The notes below the pieces were generated by a model. It ran no database searches and was not told the origin of the DNA. It saw nothing but the letters and a program-made list of their open reading frames with translations. 64,000 nucleotides of DNA from CAZAMB01 sp964486335 (GTDB taxonomy: Bacteria > Planctomycetota > Phycisphaerae > UBA1845), in contig CAZAMB010000008.1 of the NCBI GenBank assembly GCA_964486335.1, forward strand, positions 124,001 to 188,000. The letters run 5' to 3'. Shown in pieces: positions 7,934 to 17,800 of the stretch (position 1 is the stretch's first letter; each line of letters starts with the position of its first letter). A program made the position numbers and the translations under genes.

Positions 7934-9346
7934 ATGAATACCGAACTCATCAGATTCATCGACTCCATCAGTCGTGACAAGAACATCGAAAAAGAAAGCG
8001 TGTTTCAAGACCTCGAAGCCGCGATGGTCTCGGCGGCCCGCAAGGCTTATGACGAGGTGGAAGACGTTCAAGTCGCGATTGATCGACTGACGGGCAGTAT
8101 TTCCGCCACGGTGATGGGCAACGCGATCGACATGAAATCGCTGGGTCGGATCGCGGCGCAGACGGCCAAACAGGTCATGATCCAGAAGATTCGGGAAGAC
8201 GAGCGCAACTCGATCTTCGAGGAGTTTTCGCAACGGGTCGGGCAGGTGGTTACCGGAACGGTCACGCGATTCGAGGGCGGCGGGATGGTGATCAACCTCG
8301 GTCGCACCGAAGCGTTCTTGCCGCGCAGCGAGCAGATTCCGGGCCAATCGCACCAGCCGGGTGAGCGCGTTCGAGGCATGATTCTCGACGTGCGCGAGGA
8401 GCAAAGCCAGGTTCGCATCGTGCTGACCCAAACGCACCCGGATTACATTCGACGGATGTTCGAGCTGGAGGTTCCCGAGGTAGCGGAGCGGATCATCGAG
8501 GTTCGCGCGTTGGCCCGTGAGGCCGGTTATCGAACGAAAATCGCGGTGTCGTCCATCGACTCAAAAGTGGACGCCGTGGGGGCGTGCGTCGGCGTGCGGG
8601 GCAGCCGCATCCGGAACATTGTCGATGAACTTGGCGGCGAGAAAATTGACATCGTTCGTTGGAATGAATCATCGCAGGTTCTGATTTCCAATTCACTCAA
8701 GCCGGCGGAGATCAAGGAGACGTTCCTTTGCTTTGAACTGGGGCGGGCGACGGTGATCGTGGATGAGGATCAGCTTTCGCTGGCGATCGGAAAACGCGGC
8801 CAAAACGTGCGGCTCGCGGCGCGACTGACGGGATGGGATATCGACATTCTAACGCCCGGGGAATATGACAAGAACATTGACGACATCGAGCAGATTCTCA
8901 AGGGTGTTGAGGGAGTGGAAGACGTCCTTCTCGACAAGCTCCTGGCGATCGGAATTGTCTCGCTGGCTGATCTGCCGGAGGTCGGTGCGGAAACGCTGGT
9001 GACGGAAATCGGAGTCGAGGAAACGCTGGCCGCAAAGATGATCGAAGTGGCGGCGGAAGCGGCCCCGAGGCTTGCCGCGGAAGCCGAAGCGGCGAAGGCA
9101 GCCGCGAAGCGGGCGGCAGCGGAAAAGGCGGCCGCGGATGCCGCGACCGCGGCGGCGCTGAGAGCCGAGGGCGACGGTACGGATGGGGCCGGCGAACCCG
9201 GCGAGGACAGTGGTCCGGCGATGTCGGAAGCGGTTCGGGCCAAGCGAGAAGCCGCGATGATCGCGGGACTCGCCGCCGAATGGCGAGCGGCCAAAAACCT
9301 TGATGCGGATCGGTCGGAACAAGCGGCGAAACCGGAATCAGATTGA
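7934..9346 (+). CDS. nusA: Transcription termination/antitermination factor NusA
   Basis: 470-residue RNA polymerase-binding factor for pausing, termination and antitermination. The N-terminal domain starts MNTELIRFID, an S1 domain lies at about 105-175 (VVTGTVTRFEGGG, then NLGRTEAFLP), and two KH domains follow at about 195-345, with GVRGSR and GKRGQN loops. An HhH-like segment (VEGVEDVLLDKLLAIGI) leads into an Ala/Glu-rich tail. The ATG at 7934 is chosen because conserved sequence begins there, with GGAAG just upstream; the frame stays open upstream but that part is unconserved and overlaps the terminator. rimP, usually upstream, is absent here. Confidence 0.96.
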   Translation: MNTELIRFIDSISRDKNIEKESVFQDLEAAMVSAARKAYDEVEDVQVAIDRLTGSISATVMGNAIDMKSLGRIAAQTAKQVMIQKIREDERNSIFEEFSQRVGQVVTGTVTRFEGGGMVINLGRTEAFLPRSEQIPGQSHQPGERVRGMILDVREEQSQVRIVLTQTHPDYIRRMFELEVPEVAERIIEVRALAREAGYRTKIAVSSIDSKVDAVGACVGVRGSRIRNIVDELGGEKIDIVRWNESSQVLISNSLKPAEIKETFLCFELGRATVIVDEDQLSLAIGKRGQNVRLAARLTGWDIDILTPGEYDKNIDDIEQILKGVEGVEDVLLDKLLAIGIVSLADLPEVGAETLVTEIGVEETLAAKMIEVAAEAAPRLAAEAEAAKAAAKRAAAEKAAADAATAAALRAEGDGTDGAGEPGEDSGPAMSEAVRAKREAAMIAGLAAEWRAAKNLDADRSEQAAKPESD

Positions 9347-9424
9347 CTTCGTGACGGCGGGCCAAAGTCGTGCGCGCCGGTAGACTGGCAGTAACGGAAG
9401 CGGAACGTCGGACGGAGGTCCCTC

Positions 9425-12136
9425 TTGGCAGAAAAAATGCGAGTTCATATTCTCGCGAAAGAGCTCAATGTCTCCAGCAAGGCCATCATCGACAAGTGCA
9501 AGGCTGAGGGGATTGAGATCGTCAAGAATCATATGTCAACACTCAGCGCGGGCCTGCACGCCACGATCCGCGAATGGTTTACCGAAGGCCAGCACATGAC
9601 GGCTCTGGAAACCGCCGAGCCGATCGATTTGAAGAAAGTGCGGATCAAGCGCCGGCCGAAGGCGGCCTCCGTTGCGGAAAGCCAGGGTGATTCGGCCGTG
9701 GCGTTGGAAACCGCGGACGAGGTTGACGAAGAGACGGTCGACGCTTCCGCGCAGGAAACAGACGCAGAAGCCGCCGAAGTTGATTCGGACGAATCCCCGG
9801 CGGAACCGGACGTCGCCGTGGAAACCGACGAGCCGCGCGTTGCGGCGGAGAAGGTAGCCGCCGAAACAACGCCGTCTCCCGCAATCGCCAAACCCGAACC
9901 GATCGAAACGAAGCCTCAGGCCAAATCGGAAGCCGGCTCAGGGGCCGCCGCGCTCGCGGCGGAAGTTTCGCCGAAGGAACCGCCTGCCCTGCGCAAGCCG
10001 TTGACGCCCGCCGGACCGCAAAACGTGCCCGCGGCGGCCAAGCTGCAAGGTCCGCGCGTGGTTCGATACGAGGCGCCGGACCATGACGTCATTCCACGGC
10101 GTCGCACCGGACCTGGTCCCGGCGCGCCGCCGCGAACGCTGGGAGAGGCGCCACCGGCCGGTGATCGGGATGGCGGGAAGCGCAAAGGGCGCTTCAATTC
10201 CCGACGATCGTCGGGGCGCGTCGCGGAGTCGGGGGAACAACTTTCTGAATGGCGAGATCGCGATTTGTTGGAGCGCAAGGAGCGTCTGGAGGGCGCGACA
10301 GGTCGGCGGATTCATCGCCGTCGCGCCACGACCGGCGGCTCCAGCTCGGCGGCCGCGCCGGCGGAAAAAAACCAGGCGGTGGTTCATGAACCGATTCGCA
10401 TGAAGGAGTTCTGCTCGGAAACAGGCCTGAACTTCATTCAGTTGTTCAAAGTTCTTCGTGACGAATACGCGATCATGGGCAACGTCAACATGATTCTGCC
10501 GACGGAGACGGCTCAGCTGTTGGCCCTGCACCACGGGATCGAACTCGAGGTCGTTCCGGCGCGCACATCGCTGGATGAGCTGAAAGAGGAATTCGCGGGC
10601 CGGGAACGTACCCATCTCGCGCGTCGTCCTCCGGTGGTGACCATGCTGGGACACGTGGACCACGGCAAGACGAGTCTTCTGGATGCCATTCGCAAGGCCC
10701 GCGTGGCCGCAGGAGAAGACGGCGGCATCACGCAGCACATCGGGTCCTATCACATTGAGACGTCGCATGGACCGGTGACGTTCCTCGACACTCCGGGTCA
10801 CGAGGCGTTCGCCGAGATGCGATCCCGCGGCGCGCAAATGACCGACGTGGTCGTCCTGGTGGTCGCGGCGGACGACGGCATCATGCCGCAGACCGTCGAA
10901 GCGATTCGCCACGCGCAGGCCGCAAAAGTGCCCATCGTCGTGGCGCTGAACAAGATTGACTTGGGCGATCAGAACAAGCTGAAAATCTACGGACAATTGA
11001 CCGAGCACGGACTGACGCCGAGCGGTGATTGGGGCGGCGAAGTAGACGTGATTCCGACGTCGGCGACGACGGGTGTGGGCATAAAGGAGATCGTCGAGCA
11101 CCTCGCGGACCTGAGCGGATTGCTGGAGTTGAAGGCCGATCCGACGCTTCCGGCGACGGGAACGGTGATCGAGGCCACGATGAAGCCCGGAGTCGGTCCC
11201 ATCATTCATCTGTTGGTGCAGGAAGGCACGTTGCGTGTCGGAGATTTCGTCATCTGCGGCAATGCGTTTGGAAAGGTGCGGGCGCTTGTTGACGATTTTG
11301 GGAAGCGCGTCGACGAAGTCGGTCCCGGCATTCCGGTGGAAGTGTGGGGGCTTGACGACGTTCCGATGGCGGGCGACGTGCTCTATTGCGTCGAGAACAT
11401 GCAGCGGGCGAAAGTCATTGCTTCGGAAACGCGGCGGCTTCGGATGGAAACGAGCCGGATTTCCACGCGCAAGATGAAGACTCTGGAAGAGATGTTCAAG
11501 CGCCGTGGCACGGCGGAGATTCCCGAACTGAACGTCATTCTCAAGGCGGACGTGGACGGCAGTCTCGCGGCCCTGCGCCAATCGCTGAACGAGATTCCAT
11601 CGGATGAAGTCCGGCTGACGATACGGCACGCGGCCGTCGGAGCCGTCAACGACAGCGATATTCTGCTGGCGGCGACGTGCGATGGGATCATCGCGGCGTT
11701 TCGCGTGGAGGTTTCGGCGGGCGCGCGGCGCATGGCCGAGCAGCACGGGGTGGACGTGCGACCGTACCGCGTGATTTACGAAGTGTGCGATGAGATTCGA
11801 AAGGCGCTGTCGGGTTTGTTGGCGCCGGAGGAACGTATCGAGTCGCGCGCGGCCGCGCAAGTTCGCGAGGTGTTCCGCATTACCAAAGTCGGCGTGGTGG
11901 CGGGCTGCTATCTGACGCAAGGGCCGCTCGAGCGAAACCATCTGGTCAAAGTGCTGCGTGACGGAGTGGTGGTGCGGGAGGGCGCGAAGATCGCCTCGCT
12001 GCGTCACCTCAAGGACGATGTCAAGGAGGTGCGCAGTGGAATGGAGTGCGGAATTCGTCTGGAAGGATTTGACGACGTTCACGTCGGCGACGTCATCGAA
12101 ACCTATGAGATCATCAAGATCGCGCGGTCTCTCTAG
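9425..12136 (+). CDS. infB: Translation initiation factor IF-2
   Basis: GTPase of 903 residues that brings initiator tRNA to the 30S subunit. An IF2-N domain opens it (MRVHILAKELNVSSKAIID), followed by a long acidic/Pro/Ala linker, a second IF2-N-like motif near 320-380, then the G domain: G1 GHVDHGKTS near 408-416, G3 DTPGHEAF, G4 NKID. Domains II-IV follow to the end. The start is a TTG at 9425, supported by GGAGG six bases upstream; the ATG at 9437 is a less likely alternative. It follows nusA by 78 bases, as in the classical nusA-infB operon, but without ylxR/rpl genes between. Confidence 0.97.
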   Translation: MAEKMRVHILAKELNVSSKAIIDKCKAEGIEIVKNHMSTLSAGLHATIREWFTEGQHMTALETAEPIDLKKVRIKRRPKAASVAESQGDSAVALETADEVDEETVDASAQETDAEAAEVDSDESPAEPDVAVETDEPRVAAEKVAAETTPSPAIAKPEPIETKPQAKSEAGSGAAALAAEVSPKEPPALRKPLTPAGPQNVPAAAKLQGPRVVRYEAPDHDVIPRRRTGPGPGAPPRTLGEAPPAGDRDGGKRKGRFNSRRSSGRVAESGEQLSEWRDRDLLERKERLEGATGRRIHRRRATTGGSSSAAAPAEKNQAVVHEPIRMKEFCSETGLNFIQLFKVLRDEYAIMGNVNMILPTETAQLLALHHGIELEVVPARTSLDELKEEFAGRERTHLARRPPVVTMLGHVDHGKTSLLDAIRKARVAAGEDGGITQHIGSYHIETSHGPVTFLDTPGHEAFAEMRSRGAQMTDVVVLVVAADDGIMPQTVEAIRHAQAAKVPIVVALNKIDLGDQNKLKIYGQLTEHGLTPSGDWGGEVDVIPTSATTGVGIKEIVEHLADLSGLLELKADPTLPATGTVIEATMKPGVGPIIHLLVQEGTLRVGDFVICGNAFGKVRALVDDFGKRVDEVGPGIPVEVWGLDDVPMAGDVLYCVENMQRAKVIASETRRLRMETSRISTRKMKTLEEMFKRRGTAEIPELNVILKADVDGSLAALRQSLNEIPSDEVRLTIRHAAVGAVNDSDILLAATCDGIIAAFRVEVSAGARRMAEQHGVDVRPYRVIYEVCDEIRKALSGLLAPEERIESRAAAQVREVFRITKVGVVAGCYLTQGPLERNHLVKVLRDGVVVREGAKIASLRHLKDDVKEVRSGMECGIRLEGFDDVHVGDVIETYEIIKIARSL

Positions 12137-12211
12137 GTCGCGGCATTGACGGTGCTTTGCGCTGCCGCGTGAAGGTTTGAAATCGGCAGTGTTCACGACT
12201 TCGGCACGCTC

Positions 12212-13369
12212 ATGATTGTTTTCAAAGCCGAATGCGGTCATACGGTTCGCGCGAAGGACGAAGAAGCCGGCGGCGTCGTCCGGTGTTCGTACTGCGGGCG
12301 AAATGCCTCCGTGCCGGACGCGGCGGATGGCGGCTTGGATTATCTACTGAGCGAGATCGAACAATCCGCCGGGGCCGCCCCGGCCCAACGGCGGCGAAAG
12401 AGTCTGTTTTCGAGACGCCGGGTTGCGGCGCTTCCCAAAAAGGAACGGCGTTTCGATCCATTCGGGTTGGTGCTGCGACTTTGCTACTTCACGCTGCTGC
12501 TCATCATCGTCATCGTGGTTTCGCGGAAGTTTGTTCTTCCCTTGTTCGACTCCGAGCAGCGCGCCCGGCGGCTGATTGCCGCCGACTCCACACCGTCCTC
12601 GCAAGACATCAAACCTGACGCGGATTCCGGGGTGAAACGGCAGGGTCGAGGTCTGGTGACCGAGGGTAGTCTTGCCGGGATTTACGTTTCTTCGGTGCCG
12701 TCCGGTGCCGACGCGTTCATCATCGAAGAAGCCAAGGCGCCGCCGTCGGGAGGTTGTCGGAGGGTCAGCGGCGCGCGTTCGATGCGCACCAACGGGGTCC
12801 TGTCAGGCCTTCCCGATGGCACGTACCTCGTTGAGGTGGCCTTTACCTGGAACGATCCGGTGCTGAGCGACCCCAATCTGCCTCATTACAAGGAGTTCCT
12901 TGAGTTTCGACGTTCGATCGAACGTGTGTCGGACAGTGAACGCAAGCGGCGGATGGAGGAGTACTTTCTGCCGGACGAAGCGGCGGAAGTTTTCGCCACG
13001 GCCACCGAGGAGCGAATTTATTTCGTCCGTCAGTTTCGCGGCGTTGTGATCCGGCAGGGTCGCTCGCCCGGAGTGCGAGCCTTGTTCTTGCCGAAGCTGG
13101 GCCGGCGCGAAGGAATGTCGTTTTCGCTTGAAGCGCTGACCGCCGGTTACCTTCCGCGGGCGAAGTCCTATGTCTTTGACGAAACGCACGTGCGGAGCGA
13201 ACTGGAGTACTACCGCGTGCCGCCGTCGGATCAGAGGTTCATGGTCGATCTACTGTCTCGGATCGGGACGGTTCCCTTTGTCATGCCCGAAGGGGGCGTG
13301 CGCTTGTTCAAGATTGACATTCACGACGGAGCGCTGACAACCCGCGTGATTCGGGAGGGCGGGGGGTGA
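12212..13369 (+). CDS. Zinc-ribbon single-pass membrane protein, unknown function
   Basis: 385 residues. The N-terminal region has a putative zinc site CGHTV followed about 12 residues later by CSYCGR. After a basic linker there is one strong membrane segment at about 85-107 (YFTLLLIIVIVV). The remainder should lie outside the cytoplasm and begins with a PEGA-like motif (VSSVPSGADAFI). It sits between infB and DUF503, a position where other phyla have no gene, and its end overlaps the DUF503 start by four bases, so the two are translationally coupled. I do not recognise a specific function. Confidence 0.75.
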   Translation: MIVFKAECGHTVRAKDEEAGGVVRCSYCGRNASVPDAADGGLDYLLSEIEQSAGAAPAQRRRKSLFSRRRVAALPKKERRFDPFGLVLRLCYFTLLLIIVIVVSRKFVLPLFDSEQRARRLIAADSTPSSQDIKPDADSGVKRQGRGLVTEGSLAGIYVSSVPSGADAFIIEEAKAPPSGGCRRVSGARSMRTNGVLSGLPDGTYLVEVAFTWNDPVLSDPNLPHYKEFLEFRRSIERVSDSERKRRMEEYFLPDEAAEVFATATEERIYFVRQFRGVVIRQGRSPGVRALFLPKLGRREGMSFSLEALTAGYLPRAKSYVFDETHVRSELEYYRVPPSDQRFMVDLLSRIGTVPFVMPEGGVRLFKIDIHDGALTTRVIREGGG

Positions 13370-13647
13370 TCGTGGGCGTTCTCACGGTGGAGTTGGCGTT
13401 GTACGACGCTCGAACATTGAAGGACAAGCGCCGCGTGATGCTGAGCGTGAGAGACCGGATTCGACAGCGATTCAACGTCTCCGTCGGCGAAGTTGGTTAC
13501 GGCGATTCGCCGAAAAGGTGTCGGCTGGGCGTTGCCATGGTCGGCAACGGATCGCGCGGGGTTCATTCGCAGCTTGATCAGATCGTGGACTTGCTTCGGC
13601 AGGCGGTCGGTCTGACGGTGCTGGAGTACGAGCGGGATTTGTTTTAG
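13366..13647 (+). CDS. DUF503 (YlxP-like) small protein
   Basis: 93 residues starting at GTG 13366. The pattern MIVGVLTVEL, then LKDKRRVMLSVRDRIRQRFNVSVGEV, matches the DUF503 family, which is typically encoded between infB and rbfA. It overlaps the preceding gene by four bases. The biochemical role is not established; genomic linkage to initiation and ribosome-maturation factors suggests a translation-related role. Confidence 0.9.
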   Translation: MIVGVLTVELALYDARTLKDKRRVMLSVRDRIRQRFNVSVGEVGYGDSPKRCRLGVAMVGNGSRGVHSQLDQIVDLLRQAVGLTVLEYERDLF

Positions 13648-13708
13648 GAAGCCCGCGGCCGTCGCGACCGAATTGGATCGCGACGAAACCGTCGGAGAAT
13701 GGATTGCA

Positions 13709-14170
13709 ATGCGACCCCATCGAAGTGAACGCGTCGGCCGAGTGATTCGTGAAATCGTCTGCGACGCGATTGCGCGCCGATTGAACGATCCGCGGATCGC
13801 CCCGCTGACGACATTGAGTCGCGTGGAGGTCAGTGGCGATTTGAGTATTGCCACGATTTTCCTGACGGTCGCGGGCGATGCGGGCGCCGAGCGGCGGACG
13901 ATCGCGGCGATGCGGCATGCGGCGGGATTCGTCCGGCGACTCGTGGCTGAGCAATTGGAGGTTCGACAATGCCCGGAAATTCGCTTTGAGATCGACGAAA
14001 CGGCCAAGCGGATTCGCGAAACAATGAAGATTCTGGATGAAAATCGTTTGCGCGAGCCGCATTTGTACGAGCCGACCGGCGAGGTCAATGGCGTCGGTGA
14101 AGAGAGCGATGATCAGACGACGTCGTCGGAAGTCGAGTTGGACGAAGATCCGCGAGGGTTGGACGCATGA
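13709..14170 (+). CDS. rbfA: Ribosome-binding factor A
   Basis: 153-residue factor for 30S maturation and 16S 5'-end processing. The family pattern is clear: RVGRVIREIVCDAIARRLNDPRI, then LTTLSRVEVSGDLSIATIF, and a C-terminal RLVAEQLEVRQCPEIRFEID. The ATG at 13709 is preferred because GGAGAATGG lies about 7 bases upstream and homology begins there; a TTG at 13673 would add 12 unconserved residues. The end overlaps the next ATG (ATGA). Confidence 0.93.
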   Translation: MRPHRSERVGRVIREIVCDAIARRLNDPRIAPLTTLSRVEVSGDLSIATIFLTVAGDAGAERRTIAAMRHAAGFVRRLVAEQLEVRQCPEIRFEIDETAKRIRETMKILDENRLREPHLYEPTGEVNGVGEESDDQTTSSEVELDEDPRGLDA

Positions 14171-14835
14171 AAGACGGGACGTTGTACGCCGAGCGGCTCA
14201 AGAAGGCGTATGCAAAGCTTCGCAAAGGCTCGACGGCGGCCGAATACCCCGATCTCAGCGACCCGATTCGCTGTCTGGCGGTGGGTGTTTTGGGAACGGA
14301 TTTCGGCGAGGAGCGGGCCGAACGGCAACTCAATCATGCGATGGCGATCATGGTGGATTGGAACGAAATTCGCGTTTCCATTCCGCTGGAACTGGCGGCG
14401 GCGATCGGTGATTTGAGTGAAGAAGGCCAGCGCCGATGCCGAAACCTGATCGCCGCGCTGCACGCGATTTACGAACGCGAAAACCGCGTGTCGCTGGATC
14501 GGTTGCAATCCATCGGCCGGCGAGAGGCGCGCCATTTTCTTGAATCGCTCAAAGGGGTCGATGAATACGCGGCGGCCATGGTGGTTCTGTGGAGCCTCGG
14601 AGGGCACGCCGTTCCCGTGTCGAATCGCCTGCTTGACGCCTTGCGGGCGGCCGAACTCGTGAATCCGATCGCCACGCGTGCGGAGGTTCAGGCCTTTCTC
14701 GAGCGAAACATCGCGGCATCGCAGGCCAAGGAGTTTTGTATGGTCATGCGATCGCTTGCCGGAGGCGGTCGTTCCGTTGAACGAAGTTCAGCGGTCAAGA
14801 AAAAAACGCGGACCCGGTTGCACAAGAAGAAGTGA
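14167..14835 (+). CDS. Endonuclease III-like HhH protein, apparently catalytically degenerate
   Basis: 222 residues. The central region SLKGVDEYAAAMVVLWSLGG followed by VPVSNRLLDAL aligns with the HhH-GPD core of endonuclease III (LPGVGRKTA, then VDTHVFR). The catalytic Lys is not at its expected place, where the sequence has Glu-Tyr, and the catalytic Asp position is Ser (VSNR). No C-terminal iron-sulphur cysteine cluster is visible; the tail is lysine-rich (KKKTRTRLHKKK). It overlaps rbfA by four bases and is probably co-translated. I infer a DNA- or RNA-binding relative of the repair enzymes that has lost glycosylase activity; the fold assignment itself is moderately confident. Confidence 0.6.
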   Translation: MKDGTLYAERLKKAYAKLRKGSTAAEYPDLSDPIRCLAVGVLGTDFGEERAERQLNHAMAIMVDWNEIRVSIPLELAAAIGDLSEEGQRRCRNLIAALHAIYERENRVSLDRLQSIGRREARHFLESLKGVDEYAAAMVVLWSLGGHAVPVSNRLLDALRAAELVNPIATRAEVQAFLERNIAASQAKEFCMVMRSLAGGGRSVERSSAVKKKTRTRLHKKK

Positions 14836-14868
14836 TTCCATGATCGTTCGCGGCAAGGAGGTGCGAAG

Positions 14869-17800
14869 GTGAACTGGCCAGGGAATAGGCGGGTGCAAGC
14901 CGGCGCCGCCGCGGCAATGATTTGTCTTTGCGTGGTGGCGGGCTGTGTGAGCGGCGAAGCATCGGTTGCATCCGGTCCGCCCAAAACCGTTCGACTCGAC
15001 CTTGATCCGGCGCGGGCCTATTTGGCGCTGAGCGCCGTGCCGCCTCCAGTGGCACGACCCGCGGCGACCGAAGTCCTTCCGTTGCCGGAGAGGGCTGTTC
15101 AACCCATCGCGGCGTCAAAATCGCTGATCGCCGAACAACGCTTTACGGAGGCCGCGCTCGAACTGGAACGTGCGTTCCGTTTTGCACCGAATCATCCGCA
15201 AATTCACCTGGCTCTGGCTATGCTGCATTGGCAGGCGGGCAACCTGGAGCGAGCCAAATCGCACGCGCTGCAAACCATCGAGAAGATGCCGGATTCGTCC
15301 GCGGCCCATTACATACTCGGTCGTTGTCTGGCCACCGCCGGTGATCTCGCGGGAGCGATGATCGAATGGAGAACCGCGCTGTTGTGCCGTGACTTCGGGG
15401 AGGATGGAGAAACGGCCGCCCTGTGCCATTTCCATCTGGCCGAAGCGCTCGCCGCCGAGGGATACCTGACCGCCGCGCTCGAACAATATGAGGCGTTCGG
15501 TCGGCGATCGACAATTTCGCCGATGGCGAAAGGTGAACTTGCGTCGTTGCTGACGACCCGTCGAGGGTCAACGGCGGAAGGAAAGTCGCGTGCACTCGAG
15601 CGGCTGGGACGATACGAGGAGGCGGCCCGTGCTTTGGGTCCGGTCGCGGCAGCGCCGGAAGCCAATGTGGATGTGCGGGTTCGATACGCGCGATTGCTGC
15701 TGAACGCGGGTCGCTTGCGCGAAGCCGAAGAGGCCGTTCAATCGATCCAGTCGGATGAAGAGGAAGTTCTTTCGCTCGTACTGGAAGTCTTCGAGCGGGC
15801 CGGTCGACTTGATCGCGCCGTGGAAGACCTGCGTTCGCGCGCGACGTCGCGTCCGAGCGCGCTGACGACGCTTTGGCTGGCCGATGTTCTGGTGCGTCTC
15901 GGTCGAACAGACGAGGTCGGCGCGGAATTGAGCGGCTTTCTGGAACGGGATCCCGGGGCCGAAGCGATTCGGCGACGGTTCGTGGAAACGCTGGTCGCCG
16001 ATTCGCGATGGGTTGAAGCGCTGAGGTCATGCGCCGCCGGGATGCGCCTTCAGCCGACTTCCCAAAGCGATTGGGAAGCCGTTGCCGTCGGCATGAGCGG
16101 CGATCCTCGTGCGGTCAATGCCATCATCGCCTCGGCCGCCGAAGAATCCTCCGACGCACACTATCTCTATCTTTGCGGCAGCGTCGCGCAGGCCGGCGTC
16201 CGGCCTGAAGTCGCCAAGGCGCTGTTTCGGCGGGCGATGGAAATCGATCCACGACTTGCCCCGGCGCGCGTCGCCCTGGCGAACATGCTTCTACATTCTT
16301 GCGACCTCGAGGGCGCTCTTCGCTGGGCGAAAAGAACCGATCCCGACGTGCCGGAGGACGCACGGCTGGAGCGGGTTCTCGCCCGCATCCATGATCGGCT
16401 GGACGATTGGAGCAAAGCGGAAGTCTATTTTCGCGCCGCCATGCAGCTTGATCGAGCGGACACGGAGTCGATGTTTGAGTTGGCAAGCCTCTATCGACGC
16501 ACCGGCCGCCCGTTGCAGGCACAGCGCCAGCTTCGCGTGTTGCTCGATGTGGACGCCGGTCACGAACGGGCGAGGGAGTTGATCGCGCTGACCCTGATCG
16601 AGGAGGGCAAGAACGATGCAGCGGTTCAGGAATATCGGCAGTTGTTGAGCACGTCGAAAAAGCCGGGCACGATCGCCCGCTGCAAGGCGCTGCTCGACAA
16701 TGATCTTCGACGGGATGGGGAAGCACGACGCAAGCTCTTCCTCGATGCACTGAATGAAGACGGTCGGGATGCTCCGCTGCTGATCGCCATTGCCGAAACC
16801 TACGAGGATTCCGATCCCGCGAAGGCCCGCGAGTATTTTGCCAAGGCGGTGGACGTGGAACCCAACGATGAGGAGGCCGCGCTCGGCGTCGTTCGATCGG
16901 ACCAGCACTTGCTTGAATTCGAACGCGCCGCCGCCGGCATCGAGGATTTGCTTCGCTGTAGGCCCAATCGTCACGTTTGGCGACGCGCAATGTATGGCTT
17001 CTATGGATTGCTCAACCAGTATGATCGGGCGATCTCGGACGCGCGGGGACAGGAATTGCGCGACGACCTCACCGACGAGCAGCGCGAGGCCTATCGAGAC
17101 TCCATCGTGGAAATGCTTCGCGAAGCCGGTCGCGGCGATGAAGGAATCCAGTCACTCAAGGACTGGTCGGACGCCGACCCGAACAACGCCGATTGGAAAC
17201 GGAAACTCGCGATTGAGTATCTTCGGCAACGTCGATTCCCGGAGGCCGTTGAACGGTTCGTTGCGCTGTACCTCGAGGAACCGGATCAGGGGATGTATCG
17301 CGATCGGCTACTGGAGTCGCTTCGAGGAGCCGGCCGACACGAACGCGCCGCGCAATACATCCTGGACTGGATGCAGGACGATGCACAGGACGATCGGTTG
17401 CTGGCCGTGCTCGCGCACACACTGGGCGACGACGGACGGATGGACGAAGCCGTCGAACTGCTCGTCGCGCGCCTGCCGCGATCACCGAACAGGGAAATGC
17501 TCCAGGACGTGCTGACCAATGAGCTTTCCGCCGAGGGTCGTCACGATGAATGCTCGGAGTGGCTGGAAGGAATGGCGGATGAACTTCTGTTTGTCATGCG
17601 GGCCTCGCGGGATCGGCTCGATGACACCAACCTGAATGACGATCGCCGCGCGCGTCGCCCGAACGAGCCCTACTCCGCCGATCGACTTCACGAGCGGTTT
17701 GAAACGGTTCGCTTGCGCCGCGTCGTCGCCTTGACAAACGCCCGCCGGTTTCGCGACGCGGGCGAATTGCTCGATGCCGCGCTGTCCGCATCTCCTGATC

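Noticed and set aside
9938..12241. A 767-codon minus-strand open frame opposite infB
   Set aside because: It is antisense to a clearly identified gene, has no recognisable domain, and long antisense frames are common in GC-rich sequence.
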